Shown here: positions 43,151 to 54,486 of the stretch, piece after piece
Layout of the letters: each line of letters begins with the position of its first letter
How positions within the stretch are numbered: position 1 is the stretch's first letter
Origin: Pegoplata infirma
Lineage: Eukaryota; Arthropoda; Insecta; Diptera; Anthomyiidae
Assembly: GCA_963921195.1 (NCBI GenBank)
Contig: OY992539.1
Coordinates: 207,569,035 to 207,633,034, forward strand
DNA: 64,000 nucleotides
Direction: 5' to 3'
Translations under genes and position numbers: made by a program
Notes under the pieces: generated by a model
Database searches by the model: none
Seen by the model: only the letters and a program-made list of their open reading frames with translations
Told to the model about the DNA's origin: nothing

Positions 43151-44045
43151 TAATTCCTCTTTTTACTCCTTATAATGCTCGAGATGAACATTATTTCCTT
43201 GAGTGTGTTTTTACACCCATACATGAAAAAAAAAATTTAATGTTTTATAAATGTTTAAAATACTGGTGGTATTTATAACCGTCTTCCTTCAAACATCACT
43301 CCCCCCCCCCCCTCCACCCCCCAAACATATAAACATCATCCGTGGAGAATATGAAATTCGTGGAATAAGTTAGTAGAGCAGTAAGACAAATAACATGTTG
43401 TAATTTTTATTTTGGAAGAAAAATGTTTTGTTTGTTGGTTAGCAGGTGTTGAAAATTTGCTACAAATATTTTTGATATATTAAGATTTTGAATATTTGTT
43501 TTATAAAAAAATATATATATCAAGACTTGTAAAATCAAAATTGAATCTACTTAGTAGTGTAGGAAGATTAAAAAACAAGAATTTTTTTGTAAGATTTATG
43601 GCTTGATGATTGGCAAGCGTGAGTTTATTATCAAAGAAAATGTCATAGAACCAGGATAAAATGTTGTCCAACAGTATTCGGAGGTTTTAAAATAAATTAA
43701 ATTTATTTATTAAAAATGAAAGAACTTTAAAAAAAACTCTTGTGAAAAAAATCACATTGCTCTAATTAAAAAAAATTGCAGCAGTTTTAAAAAAATATTG
43801 AAAAATGTAGCACAATAGTATTAAAAGAAACAAATAGTACAAAAAAAAAAAAACAAAAAGTACCAAACTTATAAAAAAAAGTACCAACCTTATAAAAAAG
43901 TACCAAATTTTAAAAAAAGTACCAAACTTTAAAAAAAAAAAGTACCATACAATTACAGTTTCTTATAGATCTAAATTGAGCCATCAATTTCAAAATCAAG
44001 TGAAACTTTTAAGATGCAGGTTTTTGGAAATAATATTAAACAAGT
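43151..44045. other. AT-rich sequence with a poly(C) tract and AAAAAGTACC units
   Basis: A run of 13 C follows CACT near 43303, with a second C-rich block after CTCCA. Four to five aaaaagtaccaaac units lie at 43855-43950. No gene. Confidence 0.5.
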
Positions 44046-44596
44046 CACACAGAAAAAAATATGGAGGAAACAAATTTGAGTAATCACTTGTTTAAATTTA
44101 AAAAGAAAAATTGAGTAATTTTTTAATTAACGCAATTAAAACTTTACCTAAAAATTCTAAAAACAATTTAAGTAAATAATTTAATAAAAATTTAATAGTT
44201 TTTTTTAATTTTTTTTAAACTCTCATAGTTTTTTGAATTCTCGTTTAGTTTATAGTTTTTTGTGTATGTATATGAAAGTTTGTAATCGTCTTTATAAAAT
44301 TTTCCTATGTTTTTGAGACATAAATATGTTTGATAAAGTTTGAAAAAACTAGTTTTTTGTTTTTTTTAGTAAAAAAATTTAAAACTTTTTTAAACTTAAA
44401 AAAAAAAAATTGATAAATTTTGAGTAAAAATTGTGACAATTAAAAATTTACTCAATTTTTTTTTAAAACATTTAATAACTTTTTATTAAAAATTTACTCA
44501 ATACTATTAAATCGTTTACTGGTGCAAAATTGAGTAATTTTTTACTCAATAGTATTAAAAATTTACTCAAATATATTTTTTATTTTTTTCTGTGTG
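44046..44596. mobile_element. TIR element G (ends CACACAGAAAAAAATAT)
   Basis: CACACAGAAAAAAATAT at the left pairs with ATATTTTTTATTTTTTTCTGTGTG at the right, followed by TA. The interior is rich in TTGAGTAAATTTTTA words in both orientations. No coding frame. Confidence 0.7.
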
Positions 44597-44668
44597 TACT
44601 ATACGTAAATATATTTTGATGGGCCCTAGACCAATATTTTGATGCGTTACCCACGGAATGACAGTTTA
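44597..44668 (+). repeat. Tail fragment of a GTCY-type element
   Basis: Gatgggccctagaccaatattttgatgcgttacccacggaatgac matches the tail segment at 3338-3390. Confidence 0.6.
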
Positions 44669-44776
44669 TCAGTTATAAGTTTAATCAAATTGATAAATTG
44701 AAAACTAATCAAAGAGGTTTAAATGATAACTTGTACCTAAGTAGACTGTAAGTTGAGCTTTCATTAAAATTGCAAT

Positions 44777-45499
44777 CAGAGCTTTGAAGGATTTCATTCC
44801 TTAATTCGATTTGGCATTCTGAATAAAAATTTAGTGATTTCATTCCCCAATCACATTTTAGCGAATAAATAGCGAATGCATTCGATTTTTTTTTTCATTC
44901 AACTTTTAAAAATTGAATGCATTCGATTCTTTTTTCATTCAACTTTTAAAAATCGAATGCGTATACTTGCGAATGCAATCGATTTTCTTTTCATTCAATT
45001 TGAAAAATCGAATGCCTTATTCATTCATTGCATAAAAATCTTAAAAAAACTAACCAAGATAGAGCAAAACAGAGCCAATTTTTTGTCCATAGTATCGCCA
45101 ACACTCTTTACACTTTTTGTCGTGAAGGCAGTTGATATGTGCATTTTTAAAATTTTCGGGAACACCAATTTTTTTGGATTCAAAATTGGGTCCCATTAGG
45201 GCCATCGTATGTAAAGAGAGGCGGCGATAATATGGACCAAAATTTGGCTCCGTTTTCGTCTATATATTTAAAAAATCGATTGCATTTGCAGTGGAATGAT
45301 AAAAAATCGAATGCATTCGATTTTTCTAAATCGAATCAACAAGAAATCGAATGCATTAATTTTTTTCCATTCAATCGAATGAATTCCAAGGACTGCATTC
45401 GTTGTTGATTTATGCAATTGAATGCATTCACTGAATATGAAAATTGAATTGATTTTTTTGAGAATTCATTCGAAAAGGATTTCATTCTTCGAAGCTCTG
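44777..45499. mobile_element. hAT-like miniature element, TIR CAGAGCTTyGAAG, 8-bp TSD
   Basis: CAGAGCTTTGAAGGATTTCA at the left pairs with GAAGCTCTG at the right. The flanks are identical ATTGCAAT (44769-44776; 45500-45507), although ATTGCAAT is itself a palindrome. CAGAG starts and 8-bp duplications fit hAT. The interior has GAATGCATTCGATTT palindromes and a foldback piece of the P/Q family (45040-45270, TAGAGCAAAACAGAGCC). The 107- and 96-residue frames here follow from the repeats. Confidence 0.8.
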
Positions 45500-45645
45500 A
45501 TTGCAATATTTTGTAGGTTAAATTCATATATTCCAATTCCCAAAACAACTTTAATATATTTTTATTTAATATAACGTTCTCAATTAATTTATCAGTAACT
45601 TCAAACATATGTAAATATCTAAACACTTGTTTGTATTTAATAAAT

Positions 45646-46378
45646 CAGTAGTTCTCAAGCTTTGATTTTCGCCCACATGGGAATAATTTTTCGGATCGCA
45701 ATTCAAACTTATATAAAAAAAAAACACTTCAATTAAAATTTATTTTCTTTATTTTATATTAAAATCATATTGAAAAGTTTTTTTTCTAGCTTTATACACA
45801 GAAAAAATTTGAAACGAATTTTAATCAACAAAAACGCGGATTCAATCAATTTTTTTATTGAAATTCCTCCAATTAAAAAAGTAGTTATACCAATCATCAA
45901 ATTGTAGGTGATTGATTGAAATTTTTTTTAATCAAACATTTTTTCGATTTTGATCTAAAGATTGATCAATTTTTTATTTATAGTCAATCAAAATAATGAT
46001 TGATTTAACAACCGAATTGTAAGCTTACAACAAAATCATCAAAAATGCGTCTTTTTTGCTTTCCAATATGTTGCCAACAATGAAAAAAAGTAAAACCCGA
46101 TTAATATATTCAAATAAATTAAAGCGAAAAAAAAACTGGTATGTTGAAAATTTGTAATTCGACAGTTAAAGAAAATAACAAAAATTTTAATCAAAACATT
46201 GATTGACTCATGTTAAATTTTGTTGATCAATAGATTTAATTGAAATATATTAGCTAATAATTTTTTGTGTGTATATCTTATGTTCGGAAAAAATATTTGT
46301 GAAAATTGCAACTCTTAATTTCAGAAAAAGATTGGCCACACTAGAAAGTTATAACACAAAAATGTTTGGGAAACATTG
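45646..46378. mobile_element. hAT-like miniature element, second copy of the CAnTGGTTCyCAA family, interrupted
   Basis: The left end CAGTAGTTCTCAAGCTTTG continues with attttcgccca as in the copy at 23330. The right end is TTTGGGAAACATTG. Flanks TAATAAAT (45638-45645) and TTATAAAT (46379-46386) differ at one base. An H-family element (45798-46271) is nested. No coding frame. Confidence 0.75.
45798..46271. mobile_element. H-family TIR element, uninterrupted copy
   Basis: CACAGAAAAAATTTG at the left and AATTTTTTGTGTG at the right, TA on both sides. The interior is full of TTGATCAA/ATTGATTGA words. It provides the unoccupied paralogue of the site used by the 8.3-kb foldback: ttgattgactataaataaa on the complementary strand near 45980. 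Confidence 0.8.
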
Positions 46379-46386
46379 TTATAAAT

Positions 46387-46945
46387 AAATTTAAATGATA
46401 GAATATAGAACTATAGTACGAACAGTAGGGCATTATCAAAATAAAAATTAAAACTTTCATAGCAGAGCTAAGGCTAATTTATTTTTTTTTTTTATTTTTC
46501 TAGTAGTAATTTTTTTTTATACAGTTTGAAACATATTTATTAAATTTTATTGTAGTTTTTTTCTTTTTTGGTACCTTTTTTATCCTTTTTGGTACTATAA
46601 AAGAATTAGTCCTGATTTGGGACTACCTCGAGCACTGCCCGAAATGTCCGTAAGATCCGTCTTCCAAAGTTAACCTTAAAGTTTTCTCAGCCTTGACAAT
46701 TTAAAATTGTATACCTATCCCATTATCTTAGAAAAAAATTCAAAACTATTTTGATTCTACCCCCACTGTGCGACATATACTTTTACTATACGTATTGCAC
46801 TCCCTAATGTAACAACACATGTAAAGTACAATATGATGATATGTTGTTGATAATGCAAAAAGCACTCAACACAACAATATTATACTTCCTTTAGTTAATA
46901 GAACATTCATACTTTATCCAAGAGATGGTAGAAGTGGTACATTTT
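46387..46945. other. AT-rich sequence, nothing recognised
   Basis: Contains isolated aaaa.gtacc-like words near 46560-46600 but no gene or element boundary. Confidence 0.45.
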
Positions 46946-47597
46946 TATACCCTTCACTTATTATTAGTGATAGAGGGTAAAAATAAGTTTATTTTTCCGT
47001 TTGTAACTCATTGAAATATCGGTCTGGGACCCCATAAGATTTATCACTGATCGGTTCTAAGACATTCTAGAAATGTTCGTTTGTCCGTCTGTCTGTTGAA
47101 ATGGCTTTCACGGCCAAAATATAACATAGATATGATTGTAATTTAGTACATTTACTTGCTGTTGCTTTGAAAAGTTTGGTATTACAGTTGAGCAATATCG
47201 TTTTAGCTGTTCAAAAGTTACGAACGAAAATGTGAGAATTGTGACACCTCGAAAAGTTTGGTACATTCCACATAACCTAAAAATACAAAATGCTTTAAAA
47301 TTATTCTATAAGAATATCATAGTTTTAATTATTAAAGGAAATAATGACCTCGAGCCAGAATAAACCTACTCAAAATGTAATATTTTAAAGGCCGAATAAA
47401 AAATTTTTTATTTTTTAATTAATTAGAATTTGAATTTTAATAATTACAAACATATTTTTTAACCCAAAAATTTTTTTTTAATTTTTTTTTTATCAAAATT
47501 AATTTTTTTACCAATTTTTTCGCGGAAATTTTTTTTCAAATAAGTTTTTTGAAATAATCTTTTTCACATTGTGGATGGTATCCACATATTTGGCCGA
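46946..47597 (-). mobile_element. GTCY-type family C element
   Basis: In reverse: TATACCCTTCACTTATTATT at the tail side, TTTGTCCGTCTGTCTGTTG as a short (GTCY)n tract, gttacgaacgaaaatgtg, ttccacataacctaaaaatac, and a head-like ATTTGGCCGAATACTTGG. It pairs with the forward copy at 25812-26336. Confidence 0.65.
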
Positions 47598-47689
47598 ATA
47601 CTTGGGTAGTTTTTATACAATTTGTGTTTTTGATCACAATTGGTTGATCACAATTGGTTGATGACCATACATTTGCATATCTGTAGTCA

Positions 47690-48125
47690 AAAAAGTACTA
47701 AAAAAGTGTAAAAAAATCGAAAACGGTATAAAAAGTACCAAAAGGTTAAAAAGTACAAAAAGGATAAAAAGTACCAAGAGGATAAAAAGTACCTAAAGAA
47801 TAAAAAAATACCAAATGAATAAAAAGTATAAATTCTAAAACGGTATGAAAAGTACCAAAAGGATAAACAGTACCAAAGAGCAAAAACTACCAAAAGTATA
47901 AATAGTATAAAAAGTACCATAAAGATAAAAAGTACCAAAAGAATAAAAAGTACTAAAAGGATAAAAAAGTACCAACCAAAATAAAAAAGGTACCAAAGAA
48001 AAAAATAAAAAGTGCGTAAAGTAAAACAAAGTCCCAAAATTATAAAAAAATGGTTACAAAATATCTAGCAACAGTAAAAGTTCCAAAATGTACCAGAGAA
48101 TTCATTCAGAAATGTACCAACTACA
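47690..48125 (+). repeat. Minisatellite of AAAAAGTACCAAAAGGAT units
   Basis: About 18-bp units, AAAAAGTACCAAAAGGATA or variants, in tandem with decay at the right. The minus-strand 116-residue Phe/Leu/Tyr-rich frame is a by-product. Confidence 0.85.
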
Positions 48126-48700
48126 ATTAAATTTCTTCCTAACGTGTCTGCAATGTATAGTACAATCAGTACATATTGTGTGCATTTCTATACATTTTAT
48201 AGTTAATGCTATATTTTATTAAGTACATACAGTTTTAAGACAAAATATAGCAAAACATAAGCTGATTACATTTTGAAATATATATTTGTTTTACTCTTTC
48301 ATTTTATCAAATGCCTGTGGTGCTATTTTTAAGATCACATTTGTACAGAATTTGGCATTAGACTGGCAGTTTTTCTTTAAGTTTGGATTTTCGCAAGTGT
48401 CTAGGCCAGTGGTCGGCAGAAAGAGAGAATATGAATGCATTGGTATATGAAAATAAACATGCATGTGTTGGTGTAATTCTCAAACAAAGCGATATAAACC
48501 AGCTTGTTGTTGTATTTTTATGCTCTTAGTTGTGAATTTTGTTGACATTCGTGTTGAATACATGTAAATAGCCGAATGTGCTCGGGATCCATGTGCAATT
48601 GGTGCCGACCACTGGTCTAGGCAAATTGTGCTTTTACTAGGCCTAAAAATTATGTGGTAAAAATTTGAGGCCAATCATATTCAATCAACCCATCAACCAA
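48126..48700. other. AT-rich sequence, nothing recognised
   Basis: A short inverted pair, CCAGTGGTCGGCA (48406) and GTGCCGACCACTGG (48602), encloses about 200 bp and may be a small TIR element; no further support. Confidence 0.4.
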
Positions 48701-48895
48701 CTGGCGCAGTCAATCAAAGTTTTACATTTTCGAAAATTAAAAAAACAAAAAATTAAAAATAGGTCTTGCGGTACATTATATTTATTAATTTTGATTCGCT
48801 GAACAAGAATATCAAAAAAATTTAATAGTGGTCGAAAGGTTTTCGGGATACCGCTATTTGAAATTTGCAAAAAATAACGGATTTTTCCTACTGTC
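48701..48895. repeat. Family F repeat, truncated by a Transib-like element
   Basis: GTTTTCGGGATACCGCTATTT with ttgaaatttgcaaaaaa and taacggatttttcctac matches 62110-62185 and 28600-28670. It is cut at 48895 by the next element. Confidence 0.6.
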
Positions 48896-49735
48896 CACAG
48901 TGCCACATTTGGCCAATCTAGCACGACAAAAAGCAAAAAAAAAAGTTTCCCGATTTTTATGATTTGTTTGTATGTATTATAAAACATTCCTAATAGCAAG
49001 GAAATACTCATATAAGGACTATAATTCTGTTCGTTATTAAGATGTGGGTGCATAAAGTTGCATCTTGTAAAATCCTGTAAGTAGTGTTCGTTTTTTCGCA
49101 TTAATTAAGTCGATTTTAAACTGCTGTAACTTTTTAACAAAAAAAGATATTTATACACTCTTTTTTGATAATTTTAAAGGATATTTAAAGGCTTTAAGTC
49201 ATATCTTTTCTTTTTTTTTAACAATTTTTTCTATTTTTTATTAAATTTTTAACATAATAAAAATTTTCGAAAAGAAAATTATATATTTTTTTTTTTTTTG
49301 ATGATTCTATTCTATTTTGTTTTTGGTCCCGATTGGTCACCGGACTTTTTCAGACACATTAACCAATATCCATAGTACTTATTTCAACAGCTAACTTTTG
49401 CGACCGTCTCAACGCTGGTTACAGTGGGGCGATATGTAAACTTTGTTTTTACATGTTTTTTAAACATATTTTTAAAAAGTGGGCGTGGCAGTTGTCTGAC
49501 CGCTCCCTTTTTTGTGATATTATTTCTACAGCCTTTGAGAGTATATATACCAAGTTTAAAGTAATTACAACCAAAATAATTTTTTTTTAAAAAAGTGGGT
49601 GTGGCCGTTAACTGGCCTCCCATATTTTTCATAATGTTGGTTTTGAAGTCAAAACGAACACGTATATCGAATTTTCAGTCAATATAAATAAAATTGGATT
49701 TTTGTCGTCCTAGATTGGCCAAATGTGGCACTGTG
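48896..49735. mobile_element. Probable non-autonomous Transib element with RSS-like ends
   Basis: The two ends are inverted repeats of about 37 bp with one mismatch. Each end reads heptamer CACAGTG, 23-bp spacer (48903-48925 at the left), then ACAAAAAGC (left) or ACAAAAATC (right). Transib transposons, relatives of the RAG1 recombinase, are known to end in a CACAATG/CACAGTG-like heptamer, 23-bp spacer and A-rich nonamer. The interior has two AAAAGTGGGyGTGGC segments (about 49477 and 49591). No transposase frame. A 5-bp TSD is not detectable (CTGTC against CGTCG). Confidence 0.75.
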
Positions 49736-50578
49736 CGTCGGTTGAATTGAGGCGATTTAACTCCATACAAATAAATACCGGTCTAATGTTCACATACACA
49801 GACATATTCTTGTAAGCATATCTGTTGGGGAAACACATGTATAATCATAAGTATTTCATAAACATTCGACTCTGTGTGTGTAAGAGTGTGTTTTCCATTA
49901 AATATAAAGCATTTGTATTAGTATTTCCTATGTATAGGAACAATATTATGTATATTGCTATATACGAAATATGCATTTCCATATATGAATGTAGACATTT
50001 GTTAATTTGTTATTATACAAAAGTTTTACCATGGTAAATGTGTGGTAGTGCTTCTGTCTATGTGTTGTCATTATGAATGAACATTTTAGGCCATAACTAT
50101 ACAATATATATGTATATGAGGTAAATCTTTACAGAACTGGGGATTTAATGTGGAAAATGTAACATAACCGCAAATTTGTTGCCTGTCCCAGAATAGGAGA
50201 ATTTTTTTTTTATGAAAAATTTTTCAGAATTTAATTTTTTGGAATCTAGGAAGTTTACAAAAAAATAATACTCAGACTTTCAAAATCTTTTTCTGCGATT
50301 AACATTCAGATACACAAAATTTATAAGATATATATTTCGATAAATTTTTATTAAAAAAATTAAATTTTAACAATTTTTGAGATTACACACATTTTCAGAA
50401 TGTAAAAATTTGCGTTAATATTTTTTATTTTTTGACAATAGCGATTGTCATTTAAATTCCCTATGCAACTTAAAGTGTTGGCTTTTTTTATTTTGTTAAA
50501 TAGCCTTGCCAAGGTTTTGATGAGATCTAAACACATGTCGGCTAAGTCGTGCAAAAAATTACCAACATAGTAAAGAAT
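49736..50578. other. AT-rich sequence, nothing recognised
   Basis: A 70-residue frame at 49825-50037 is Ile/Tyr/Cys-rich without domain. No RNA gene or repeat boundary found. Confidence 0.45.
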
Positions 50579-50885
50579 AGTTACCTCGAGCTAGAATAAC
50601 CCTACTCAAAATATTTACGATATAAATTCTGATTAATTTTTATTAAAAAATAAAATTTGTTTTTATTCGTCCTTTAAAATATTATATTTTGAGTAGGTTT
50701 TTTCTAGCTCGAGGTCATTATTTTCTTTACTAATTACAACTTTGATATTCTCATAGAATAATTTTCAATAAAATAATTTTTCTAAAAAATTTTTAGAAAA
50801 ATAATTTTCTTGAATATCAAAATTTTAATTAGTAAATAAAAAAATAATGACCTCGAGCTAGAATATCCCTACTCAAAATATTTGT
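50579..50885. repeat. Inverted and direct copies of a CCTCGAGCTAGAATA..CTACTCAAAATAT segment
   Basis: Forward at 50583-50613, reverse at 50687-50718 and forward again at 50848-50880; a fourth copy lies at 47346-47382. The first pair forms a hairpin of about 135 bp. Confidence 0.7.
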
Positions 50886-51269
50886 AATATATATTTATAG
50901 TATCGAAAATATTGTTAATAACAAAAAATTTCTCCAAATAAAATATTATTTCTATAATGAAAATCTATCTATCATCTATCATTATCTTTTTATGCAAAAG
51001 GACATTTGGTATGTAATTACCGACATTCATTATATTTATTCATCTAGCCCAAAACTGTGAATGTCTGTTAATAGTTTATGCATGCTTTTAGCTCGATTTA
51101 GAGCAACAATCTTTGAATACATTAATTCATAGTTAAAACTTTAATAAATTTAAAGTTAAGCCTTAATAGAAAATATCTTTGTGGAGTTTTTCCAAAATCA
51201 TTTAAGTCGATTTAATATATTTTGTCAAAATGATATTAAAATAGACATTTTTTTATAATTTTTTTTATA
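50886..51269. other. AT-rich sequence, nothing recognised
   Basis: No coding frame, RNA gene or clear repeat found. Confidence 0.45.
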
Positions 51270-51777
51270 CACACAAAAAAACCATGTCAAATTAAGTACT
51301 AGAAAAAGTCTCGTAATCCCATTTTACCAATAATTGACAGTTTTTCTTGTTTTTTAACAAAAAATTTTCGATCGAAATTTACATATTTTTTTTTGTAATT
51401 TTACTTTTTTTTTTGTAATTTTACAAAATTTCCAAGATAATTTTACAAAAAAAATCTAGTAAATTCACAAGAATTCTTGTAATTTTTATTGCGCCAAAAA
51501 AACTGTAAATTTTCAATTTTATTGGTAAAAATCTTGTAAAATTACAAAATTTTTGGTAAAAAGCTTTGAAAATTACTAGGAATTCTCGTAAAATAGGAGG
51601 TAGCAAAAAATATAGTAAAATAACGAAACCTCCTTGTAAATTTTATCGTGTCAAAAGATTTGTAAATTTAAGATTTTATTGGTAAAAACATTGTAAAATT
51701 ACAAAATTATTGGTAAAAAGGTTGTAAAATTACTAGGAATTCTTGTAATCTTACAAGTTTTTTTTTTTTTTTGAGTG
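51270..51777. mobile_element. TIR element V1, TTGTAAAATTACAA-rich family
   Basis: CACACAAAAAAACC at the left and TTTTTTTTTGAGTG at the right, TA on the left side only. Interior words gtcaaatta, ctcgtaatcccattttacc, ttgtaaaattacaa and cctccttgtaaattt are shared with the copies at 4741, 51793 and 55326. Confidence 0.7.
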
Positions 51778-51792
51778 AATTTTATTTTAGAG

Positions 51793-52268
51793 CACACAAA
51801 AAAACCTTGTCAAATTACTAGAAAATGTCTCGTAATCTCATTTTACCAATATTTGATAGTTTTTGTTGTTTGTTAACAAAAAGGATCGAAATTTATATTT
51901 TTTTTTTGTAATTTTACAAATTTCCAAGGTTTTTTTACAAAAAATAATCTAGTAAATTCACGAGATTTCCTGTAAGTTTAATTGCGCCAAAAAATTGTAA
52001 ATTTACAGTTTCATTGGCAAAAATCTTGTAAAATTACGAAAAACTTCGTAAATTTTCGTAAAATAGGAGTTAGCAAAAAATCTAGTAAAGTCACGAAACC
52101 TCCTTGTATGTTTTAACGCGTAAAAAATTTGAAAATAACAAGTTTATTAGTAAAAAACTTGTAAAATTACAAATTTATTGGCAAAAAGGAATTGTTGTCA
52201 AATAGGAGAAAGCAAACAAAAATGTAACAAGTTTTTCTTGTACTTTTACAAGGTTTTTTTTTAGTGTG
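51793..52268. mobile_element. TIR element V2, directly repeated next to V1
   Basis: Same order of interior words as V1, starting CACACAAAAAAACCTTG and ending AAGGTTTTTTTTTAGTGTG. It lies 15 bp from V1 in the same orientation. Confidence 0.7.
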
Positions 52269-52661
52269 ATATTTTTCAGACGTATACAAGATTCTGTACA
52301 GTTAAATTTAATACTCTCACTTGTTCTTGTTAGATTCTGGAACATTTATTGTCTAAAGCCTTCTTTTCTAAATACACAGAAAAAAAAATTTGTCAATACA
52401 AATAATTTCATTGTTAATACAATTAAGCATTTAATTGAAACTGAGCCTACATTGGATTTTGTCAATACAACATTGACTTTTGTAACTTTTAAAAAAAAAT
52501 ATCAACTTATTTTTGTCAATTAAATTCAATGTTGTATCAACAATGAAATTAATTGAAAAGTTTGTAATAAATTATATTAATGGAAATAAACATGCATTAA
52601 ATTTTTAGATTTTTTTTGTTCTAAAAATAGAACAAAAAAATCTAAAAATTAAAAAAAAAAA

Positions 52662-53446
52662 ACAAGTAAGAAAGTTATAGTCGGTCAAGACCGACCATAT
52701 GATACCCTACTCCAGTGTTTTCCGGAAAATGGGTCCCAAGTCCAATCATGGACCGATTGGATCTGTCTTTTGTTAGATCTTTATTTGGTGTAGAAAACAC
52801 ACACAGATCAAATTTTAGTGGAATTGGTTTATTTTTTTGTCAATAGATCGCTTTAACTGAATATCGGTCGAAATTTTTGAATGGGGGACTAAGTCCAAAA
52901 ATGGTCCAAATATATTCCTATTTGATTAGGTTACTAAAGTGCACGTTTAACAACTAAAAATAAAATTTTTATCAAATATTTCCATTTTTATAAATTTTGA
53001 GTTAATTGTGTGAATATCGGGAGGGTGGTTTGTATGGGGACTACCAGAAGGACTGACCCGATTCCTTTATTTAGAATGGTGATTCGTGCATACAAAATTT
53101 GTTTACCTGCTAAATTTCAAAGCGATATCTGTTATAATACGGTTATTAGAGTCATTTAAGCTGAATCCAAAGGGGGCGTTTGTATGGGGGCTAGGTCTTA
53201 ACATTTTCCGATTTTCTCCAATTTCAATATGCTTCGTCCTTGGGCCAAAAAATGCAAAAGTCCGATAGATGGACAGACGGACGGACAGACGGACGGACTG
53301 ACGGACATCGCTAAATCGACTCAAAAAGTAATTCTGAGTCGATCGGTATACTTGAAGGTAGGTCTAGGACCAATATTTCGGGTAGATACAAACATAAGCA
53401 CAAACTCATTATACCCTGTACCACAGAGTGGTGTAGGGTATAAAAA
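52662..53446 (+). mobile_element. GTCY-type family B element nested in I2
   Basis: Head hairpin CGGTCaagaCCGACC, then ATACCCTACTCCAGTG. A (GGAC)n tract lies at 53270-53305 beside CATCGCTAAATCGACTC. The tail is ATACCCTGTACCACAGAGTG with GTGTAGGGTATA. The 73- and 109-residue frames across the microsatellite are not genes. Confidence 0.8.
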
Positions 53447-53452
53447 CATTAG

Positions 53453-53533
53453 CCAGCAGCTGGAATCAAACCCGCAGCGAACCCGCAATGAAAAAAAATT
53501 CGAGTCTAGCACACTACCACCGAGCTATCGTCA
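53453..53533 (-). other. tRNA-like module in element I2
   Basis: Minus-strand TAGCTCGGTGGTAGTGTG and GCGGGTTTGATTCC at the ends. The middle contains an extra A-rich piece and a duplicated GGGTTCGC, so it is degenerate. Confidence 0.55.
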
Positions 53534-53736
53534 CATATATTTGAGCTTCATTAAATGAATTTATAAAGTGTCTGTGTTATCAATGATTTTAATTGATGCA
53601 TTTAATTGGAAATTAAATTGGATTTTTGTCACATTAACTATATACATTGTTGATACAATAAAACTTTGTTGAACTGAAAGTTAGTTGCTAACAATTTCTT
53701 TTGTTACTTTTAATTTCACGATATTTTTTCTGTGTA

Positions 53737-54455
53737 CGTAAAGTTTTCAGGGCGAAACAAAAAAATTCCTTTAATTATTTATTTTTCCCCCTTTAAATAC
53801 ATTTCACTTAACATCAATCTTTCATTCTTCATCATACTCTTCATTATCGGCATATCGTCTTAATATTTATTTTATGCCTTTTATTATTGAGATATCTTAC
53901 TTAAGGTCTGCCTTCCTTCAAGACATCATTCCAACTTTCCATCTTGTGATATCTTTATACAGCAAAATTGCAATAAACATTAAATGTTTATACGACCTTT
54001 TGTAAAAGAAGAAAAAAAAAATAACATTTATTTTATAAATTTTTTACGATTGCAATTAATTTTTATATTATTTAAGTAAAAAGTTCATGTTATTAAAAAT
54101 AAGATGAAATAAATACATTAAATAAATAACGAAGGATGTGCGATTTCAAGTAGATAGGAGTTGGATGCCTGCAATAAACCATAATGTTATATCTTAATTT
54201 TACAAAACAGTAACTCAAACTATTACTTAAGAGAATAGTTTAAGAAAAAAAGTAATTGAAACAATTAATGTTTTCATCAACACAACAAACTTCTTTAGTG
54301 GTTAATAAAAAACAACTTAGAAACTTGTTAGAAAGTTGTTAGATCTGCCATGTCTGAAGCCCTTCATCTTTCCCCGCCTTTCATCTCTCTACTATCCCTT
54401 TCCAAAGAAAGCAACACACTAAAATATAGGAAGTATTTCCTGAGTGTTGCCTCTC

Positions 54456-54486
<31 letters not shown>

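Larger units (their letters stand above)
52375..53734. mobile_element. TIR element I2 (ends CACAGAAAAAAA) with a nested GTCY element
   Basis: CACAGAAAAAAAAAATTTG and CGATATTTTTTCTGTG, TA on both sides (52373-52374; 53735-53736). The arms match I1 (39124-40068) closely. It has one tRNA-like module (53453-53533) where I1 has three. The GTCY element 52662-53446 is inserted in the A-rich linker. Confidence 0.8.

Noticed and set aside
44876..45199. 107-residue frame with FFHSTFKNR-type repeats
   Set aside because: It is produced by GAATGCATTCG palindromes in the hAT-like miniature element.
47687..48037. 116-residue minus-strand frame rich in Phe, Leu and Tyr, like a membrane protein
   Set aside because: It is the translation of the 18-bp AAAAAGTACC minisatellite; the hydrophobic pattern follows from the repeat.
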